A stretch of 64,000 bases of DNA, from NCBI RefSeq assembly GCF_001949145.1, contig NW_019091360.1, forward strand, positions 1,711,231-1,775,230, read 5' to 3'. Below are positions 59,501 to 64,000 of this stretch, piece by piece. A model generated the notes under the pieces. That model ran no database searches. It was not told the origin of the DNA and saw only the letters and a list, made by a program, of their open reading frames with translations. Numbering within the stretch: position 1 is the first letter of the stretch; each line of letters starts with the position of its first letter. This stretch comes from Acanthaster planci (taxonomy: Eukaryota > Echinodermata > Asteroidea > Valvatida > Acanthasteridae). The translations under genes and the position numbers were made by a program.

Positions 59501-59662
59501 CGACCCCAGCGAGCTTTTACTTCTCACGCGAGCTCTTACCTGGTCGGCGGCAAATGCTTGTCCGTTCTCTGTTTCCTTCCATTCCTGGATGGCGCGCTTC
59601 TTGACCGGTTTCAGCATCACTGGCGAGGGCTCTCTGCTGTCACCGTCGGACTGCACGGTCAT
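48790..59662 (-). CDS. Gene model: proline/serine-rich nuclear zinc-finger protein with CtBP-binding motifs, 4 coding exons
   Basis: Joining 59662-59540, 54482-53880, 53149-51305 and 50598-48790 on the minus strand gives one open frame of about 1459 codons ending in TAA. Each junction has AG/GT signals and all three introns (5057, 730 and 706 bp) are phase 0. Visible parts: basic clusters at about residues 104-109 and 130-134; CxxC pairs at 283/286 and 309/312; a Cys/His cluster at 768-803; PLDLS, PLDLS and PLDLM at about 920, 952 and 993; IKIE at 1252-1255; a charged helix-like stretch at about 1260-1294; and IKEE at the C-terminus. PxDLS motifs are the established docking site for CtBP corepressors, and psi-K-x-E sites are SUMO acceptors. 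I therefore infer a DNA- or chromatin-associated transcriptional corepressor. I do not recognise the family. The N-terminus may extend into an exon I cannot see. Confidence 0.85.
51305..53149 (-). CDS. Third coding exon (residues 243-857): CxxC pair, Ser/Pro-rich linker, Cys/His finger
   Basis: This 1845-nt (615-codon) exon runs from the acceptor TTTTAAAG/GTACC to the donor GAG/GTAAG, phase 0 on both sides. Near its start it has CFMC and CMKC separated by 22 residues, a spacing compatible with a four-cysteine zinc site. The middle 400 residues are Ser/Pro-rich with many SP/TP sites and R/S runs. Near the end is a dense cluster: C768-x2-C771, C781-x2-C784, C788, C792, H797 and H803. It includes a C-x2-C-x12-H-x5-H finger of the long-spacer, matrin/U1-like kind, with two extra cysteine pairs that could form a second zinc site. 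The exon ends in an acidic Asp/Glu/Gln/Ser tail. Antisense reading frames over this exon are shadows. Confidence 0.88.
53348..53577. mobile_element. MITE-like element with ~37-bp terminal inverted repeats, in the intron between exons 2 and 3
   Basis: The left end (TTTTCCAATACTCAAC, continuing to about 53384) is repeated inverted at the right end (about 53541-53577). There are only two or three mismatches over about 37 bases. The 150-bp interior has no reading frame of note. Short length, long terminal inverted repeats and intronic position fit a miniature inverted-repeat transposable element. The flanking target-site duplication is unclear by eye. Confidence 0.75.
53880..54482 (-). CDS. Second coding exon (residues 42-242), basic and Pro/Ser-rich
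   Basis: The acceptor is a textbook CTTTTCTGCAG at about 54493-54483 and the donor is CAG/GTGCGT at 53880/53879. The exon is 603 nt, exactly 201 codons, phase 0 at both ends. Composition is clearly richer in G and C than the flanking introns. It encodes a Pro/Met-rich N-terminal part (PQPLPMSPRG), then two lysine/arginine clusters (RARKRP and KKPRK) that look like nuclear localisation signals. A short hydrophobic/acidic segment (PIILDFDVTPP) follows, and then a Ser/Glu/Lys-rich, probably disordered tail containing several SP sites. No enzymatic motif is present. Confidence 0.85.
54483..59539. other. Large (5057-bp) intron of the nuclear-protein gene
   Basis: The intron lies between exon 1 (donor GTAAG at 59539) and exon 2 (acceptor at 54483). 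Apart from the hairpin at 57.74-57.87 kb it holds AT-rich unique-looking sequence and TACATG microsatellite patches (for example about 55634-55660 and 57549-57572). It also has a short TGTC run at about 56999 and homopolymer A/T and G runs at 58.35-58.44 kb. I saw no additional in-frame exon, though a very short one could be missed. Confidence 0.6.
57741..57874. mobile_element. 134-bp near-perfect hairpin, probably a MITE, in the 5-kb intron
   Basis: GTTTGTTTCA at 57741 pairs with TGAAACAAAC at 57863. GCGATCAGTGATCCCA pairs with TGGGATCACTGATCGC, and ACTGGTTC pairs with GAACCAG, leaving a loop of about 20 bases. Almost the whole unit folds on itself with one imperfect internal region (57751-57764 against 57849-57862). 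No reading frame is present. It could be a MITE or a transcribed hairpin within the primary transcript. Confidence 0.7.
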
Positions 59663-59668
59663 CAATGA
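59540..59668 (-). CDS. First visible coding exon (residues 1-41)
   Basis: The exon follows a good acceptor (pyrimidine-rich tract ending in TTGTAG) and ends in CAG before the donor GTAAG at 59539-59535. The first in-frame ATG is at 59662-59660, only six bases inside the exon. The frame is also open across those six bases, so a start in an upstream exon is possible. The peptide begins with an acidic/Ser segment (motif REPSPV) followed by a basic patch (KPVKKRA) and an EWKETENG segment, with no recognisable domain. It joins in phase 0 to the 201-codon exon at 54482. About 5 kb of intron separates them, an arrangement common for a short 5' exon. I identified no promoter or 5' UTR exon in 59.7-64 kb. 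Confidence 0.7.
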
Positions 59669-62600
59669 CTACAAGTAAGACACAAAACAAGTTAAAAGAA
59701 GAGGCCTATACCACCAGCAATGAGGTCTTCAAGGAACCGTGCGCGTTTCACAAATTCCTACATGAGGATGCACATGTATTAGCTGGGCCTTCCTGCACCC
59801 GTAACACAGGAGTCTTTGCCAATTTTGTATACAGTGTCGGGTGACGTCTATCCTCATCCCCACAGTTCAGTGATTCTCATTTGGATAAGCATACATGCAG
59901 AGGCTCAAGGTTGAGCATGTATGGAGATTGAGTGTTAAGTAGACTCCTCGACTGGCCACTGATATCACCGGCCGTTGAGGGCCGGCGCTTTGCCAAGCAT
60001 TACAGTACATATCGCTCAGTGACACTGTCTCAGGGTTTCAAAAAGCAACAACCAAACGATATGTAGAATTTTAAAGCAAACGACTATCTATCAACATCTG
60101 GAAAGTCGATTTTGTAAAGGACTGTGACAAAGGAATCTTGTTGTTTAACAAGTTGAAACTTTGGGCCCCAAAAGTTCTCACGGTTGGCGTGACGTAACTA
60201 TAGACTTTTAACACACGGCAAAGGGGCAAAGTTTAGCCTTTGTGCGATTCAATAATGTACAGAAGCTCCTGGACATCCGACAGCGAGAATACCGCGCTAG
60301 GGACAAGTTTGTTGTGGAATGATACTGTCCGCGACTGGCTTTAAACATGCATTCCTCCAGTTCTTTCAAAATTTACCAGCAGGTTCTGGAGGATTTCAAA
60401 GGATTGAAGAAGTCACCTATTATGAGGCTTGAAACTCTTCAAAATAAAACTTACAAAGAACATGCAACTAGGTTCCCACACAAAGTTGGATTATCGAAAT
60501 TCTGAAAGGTTCCAAGTAAAACATAATATAAAGTTTATCTTACATATGTGTGCATGTGTATCTCAGCAGAGAAACTTGTATACGTGTTATTAATGATAAA
60601 TCTCTACGTGAAATGTTTATCCAATATTCAATCATTAAAATAACAGTTAAATATCTGAAGGACTTTCCACTGCTTTCAAAGAGAATTTCTGATTTACCTT
60701 CAAGATGAAGGACTGTAATTACATGTAGACGTGACACAAACACCAAAAACTGTTTATGAAGGAACTTTTTCCGTGACAAAACGCCACAAGTAACTTCCTA
60801 ACAGCACAAGAAAATCGAACATTTTGAGTGACCAAAAGTTTCCAAACCTGTCAATTTTTCCCCGGAGCTACTCAGTGATTGAGCTGCTTCTCTTGAGGAA
60901 CTAGAAGGTCACTACATTGTATTCCCGTTCCCACGACACCGTGTCAAGGCAACGCTGAAGTTCGCACATGTCCACAACTGAGCTATCACTTAACTTTGAG
61001 TGGGCGGGTTTTCCCAAGATCCTCAACTGACCAAGGGTATTCCCCCGCCCACGCACACATAACACTGAAATTTCCTTCCTCGTCAATCTCGCTGCTTATT
61101 TTTGGTGCTGGCACTCTGCTCACTTCCACGTGATCACACTCACTTTCTACTGCACTTACGGAAGGAGCTGACCAAAAAAGGGACCAAGAAACCTTACCGT
61201 GTCAATGCAATGCCATTTTTGGTTTGGTACAGTCCTTGTAAGTGTTCCAGTTTTAATTTCAGTTTCTGTTTAGCCATTTCAATTTGGACTTTAGTGCTTT
61301 TATTGACTTGTATGGTGCAAATTTTCAAATTCATGAACAAACTATGCTGTCATAGGCAAATAAATGCAGAAATGTTTAATACTTTGCTTTTTCCTTGTCT
61401 TTGGTGACTTACCGTTGTACAAGTACACCTCACTAACCCTTTCTCACAATTCTCTTCTTTCTTTCAGTTACATGTAGCACATTTTGGGTTCAAAATTTAA
61501 AAACAAGAAAACATTTATAGGAAACTGAACACTGTCTTGCCTGAATGACATCACAATGGAAGCGCCCTCAGTAGTCCAGAAAGGCATCAGCAGTTTTAGT
61601 GTTTTAAAAAGATGTTGACTGCGGGCATCTCACAATAGCCCTTTTTCACCCATGTGACTGGATTGCGCTACATGTAAACAATACCACCACTTGTGGACCG
61701 CCGTGACCACGGTGATTGCATATATTCCTATGGGCAGCTTCAACCACATACAAGCGCATGTGTGAACACTGCATGCTTGACAAGTTTTCATCTTGAATAA
61801 GTAGATTACCATCACAGCACTACGCACACATTACCATCACAACACATTGCGGGTCCAGCATGATTGTGACATCACAGGGAAAAGGTCTACAGTGCGCTGC
61901 CATGAGTTTGCAACGCAGTGACCACTGCACACAATGCGTGTTTGAATGGGTTGATACCTTTCGCGTATCATGATTGGCCAATGCATTGTAAATTCTTGGT
62001 GGCGCACTTTTGTGAAACGCTCGTAGTAAGTTTCGTAGAAGAGTAAATTGCTTAAAAAGAAAAAATTGTCACATGGAGCCTTGAAAATTACCTACCACAT
62101 TTACCACAGTCAGGTTGCAAAGCTATTTCCAATGTTATTTTATCCTATTGAATTTGAAATTCTTCCATAAACCAGTGGCATCTTCAAAGACCTGTGACCT
62201 GAGGCAGAACCCAAATACATGCATGTAGAAACACTGTAAAACTCAAGCCGTACATGTACATTTTGTCCCCTGGATCAACAGAGCTGTCAATCGCATTCCG
62301 AAAGGGTTGGCTTTATTCCACTGAGCGTTTGTAAAATCTCTTAATGCAGGTCGTGTTCATAACATCACAATGTAGGTTCCGTTCAAACATAAAATCTGCA
62401 GATTGATTTTCAATTTTGTTTGTTCAAAATACATTTACACATCCAGCCCTTAATATACCAGTACAAGTACCAAAATATACGTTCGTGTCTACAGGACTAT
62501 CGTTTACTTTTTGAACTTGGAGATTTCAAACTCGAAGATGTTCATGATACATGTACTGAGTACATGCAGTGTACTGTACGTGTGTATTATTTTTGACTGG

Positions 62601-64000
62601 CAAGATTGTGATTGTAGGTGAGATGCTGGACTACTGTACTAAGTGACAAATTGACAAACACAGTGCCTTTTTCAAATTAACTTTCCATTCCGGTCTCAGA
62701 TTTTTGCCGCTAAACGATCAGCAACGTCTTCCTCAAATCATCGCATTACCTTTGTACCACATACAGGAACATGTAACTTGGAATGGAAACGGATGGAGGA
62801 TTTACATGCATTAGGGCAAGTGGTGGTACAAAGGATGCCATTTGCCTCACATGAAAAGTGCAAGAGAATTGGTATTAATTGTAAATTATCGCCAGTGGCC
62901 CACAACTGATAGACAAGCAATGACAGCTAAAAGTACATGGCCAAATGGCGGGGCTGGGCTCTCAATATTCATTCACCACACGTGACTCATGCGCCATAAA
63001 CGAAGCAATGACCTCAGTACAACATAATATCATGTTCACAGAGTACAACGTACATGTACATATCAACACCATACATGTACATGTAGGTATGAACACCTTG
63101 ATCTCATTACCCAACTGGTACATGTATCTTGCAAGTGTGATAACATGTTTTTACCGGAGTACCGGTGCATCTAAGATGGCCACTCCTGGCTCCCAACCCC
63201 TTACACACTGAGCATGAGACTCGTGCATGCGTATTTCAGGTTGTTCTTGCAAGTCTCGCACCCGCGTGGGTCTTCTTAAGTTGTGAATTTCACGTCAAGT
63301 TCACAAATAACCTTTCCAGACAAATATACCAGTGCACTTCATGAATAATTTAACTTTCAGATTGAAAACAGATCGAAAAGAATCTGAAACTTTCAGTCCT
63401 GAAAAGGACAAAACCTTTTACTTTGTCTCGCTCCCCCCCCCAAAAAAATGATCCTTCCTCCAGGTGCTTCACTCCCTCACCAATTCTCACTTGCAAGGTC
63501 CCCTTACCCAGAGTTGGCGCTAGCCAGCCCTGGACTATTGCTCATAACACACCTGTCCGTGCATCCAGAGCGCTTAGCCACCAACTGTACTTGTTCTGCA
63601 GTTAGGAGGACAAACACTTGTCCTCACATTTTGTGGTGACCGAAAATGTTGTGGGGACAGAAAAAAGTCCCCACAACTCGGTCCTCATTTGCCAAACAAA
63701 AGAAATTGTCCCCTTGATGTGATGAACACCTGCCGAAACATACCGGTATTTACCTTGAACACATTTACCTTCCATAGTGCGGACATTCCTTTCCTTTCGT
63801 ACAGTTGAGAAAACTTGGGCAAATACTAATTTTTTTGGTATTGTGCATAGTTGTGCATACACTGTACACGTTGAAACTTAAGCTGCATACATGTATTTGC
63901 ATTTTTCCAAACTACATTTCCAACACCCAATTTCAAATTGATTGCTAAAAACATCGGAAAACGACGCGCATTAAAGATAGCAGTTTTAAAACTGGCCAAG
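59669..64000. other. Upstream region of the nuclear-protein gene; no exon or promoter assigned
   Basis: Starts upstream of the first visible exon. A CACGTG E-box occurs at about 61127. TACATGTA clusters lie at about 63050-63090, and paired hairpins at 63.6 kb. No TATA/Inr arrangement or in-frame exon could be supported. 5' UTR exons may lie here or beyond the window. Confidence 0.45.
63606..63677. repeat. Two adjacent short hairpins
   Basis: GAGGACAA/TTGTCCTC (63606-63625) forms an 8-bp stem. GTTGTGGGGAC/GTCCCCACAAC (63648-63677) forms an 11-bp perfect stem with an 8-base A-rich loop. No run of T follows that would suggest a Pol III or bacterial-type terminator. They are probably part of a repeat. 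Confidence 0.6.

Overview
This is a eukaryotic, animal-type nuclear window, AT-rich (roughly 60% by eye), with long introns, scattered diverged repeats and two assembly gaps (7041-7606 and 17702-17799). Palindromic TACATGTA/ACATGTACATGT words occur throughout and there is a tRNA-derived SINE. Both fit a marine invertebrate; a deuterostome such as an echinoderm, hemichordate or cephalochordate is my guess, at low confidence. There are no operons, ribosome binding sites or other prokaryotic signals.

One convincing protein-coding gene is present, on the minus strand at 59668-48765. Four coding exons join in frame with consensus splice sites and three phase-0 introns. They give about 1459 residues of a proline/serine-rich, probably nuclear protein. 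It carries basic nuclear-localisation-like clusters, a CxxC...CxxC pair, a second Cys/His cluster containing a C-x2-C-x12-H-x5-H finger, three PxDL(S/M) motifs of the type bound by CtBP corepressors, and two SUMO-consensus sites. The coding exons are visibly GC-richer than their surroundings. I cannot name the family. The gene's introns carry a 230-bp terminal-inverted-repeat element and a 134-bp perfect-looking hairpin.

The left 42 kb is a gene desert made of layered mobile-element debris. Its centre is a large foldback (about 15.4-20.6 kb). The outer and inner parts of its arms are clearly reverse-complementary, and the loop is a GC-rich 20-bp minisatellite that switches from G-rich to C-rich across the axis. 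Around it lie six copies of one repeat family (cores at 2580, 5814, 14405 on +; 22604, 29573, 38420 on -). In every copy an ~86-bp core sits between a polypyrimidine tract plus AG and a GT donor, like a portable exon. The copies pair off by similarity (14.4k with 22.6k, 5.8k with 29.6k, 2.6k with 38.4k) in nested inverted order around the foldback. A further promoter-like repeat pair (1.6k and 40.2k) lies outside them. Either a 38-kb inverted duplication has decayed almost beyond recognition, or related elements inserted in a strikingly ordered way.

Other contents are a gag-pol relic (30.9-31.7 kb), a SINE (27.8 kb), a 0.9-kb degenerate tandem array (35.2-36.1 kb), an 11-bp-period A-tract repeat beside the first gap, several dispersed repeat pairs, and long stretches in which I see nothing recognisable.
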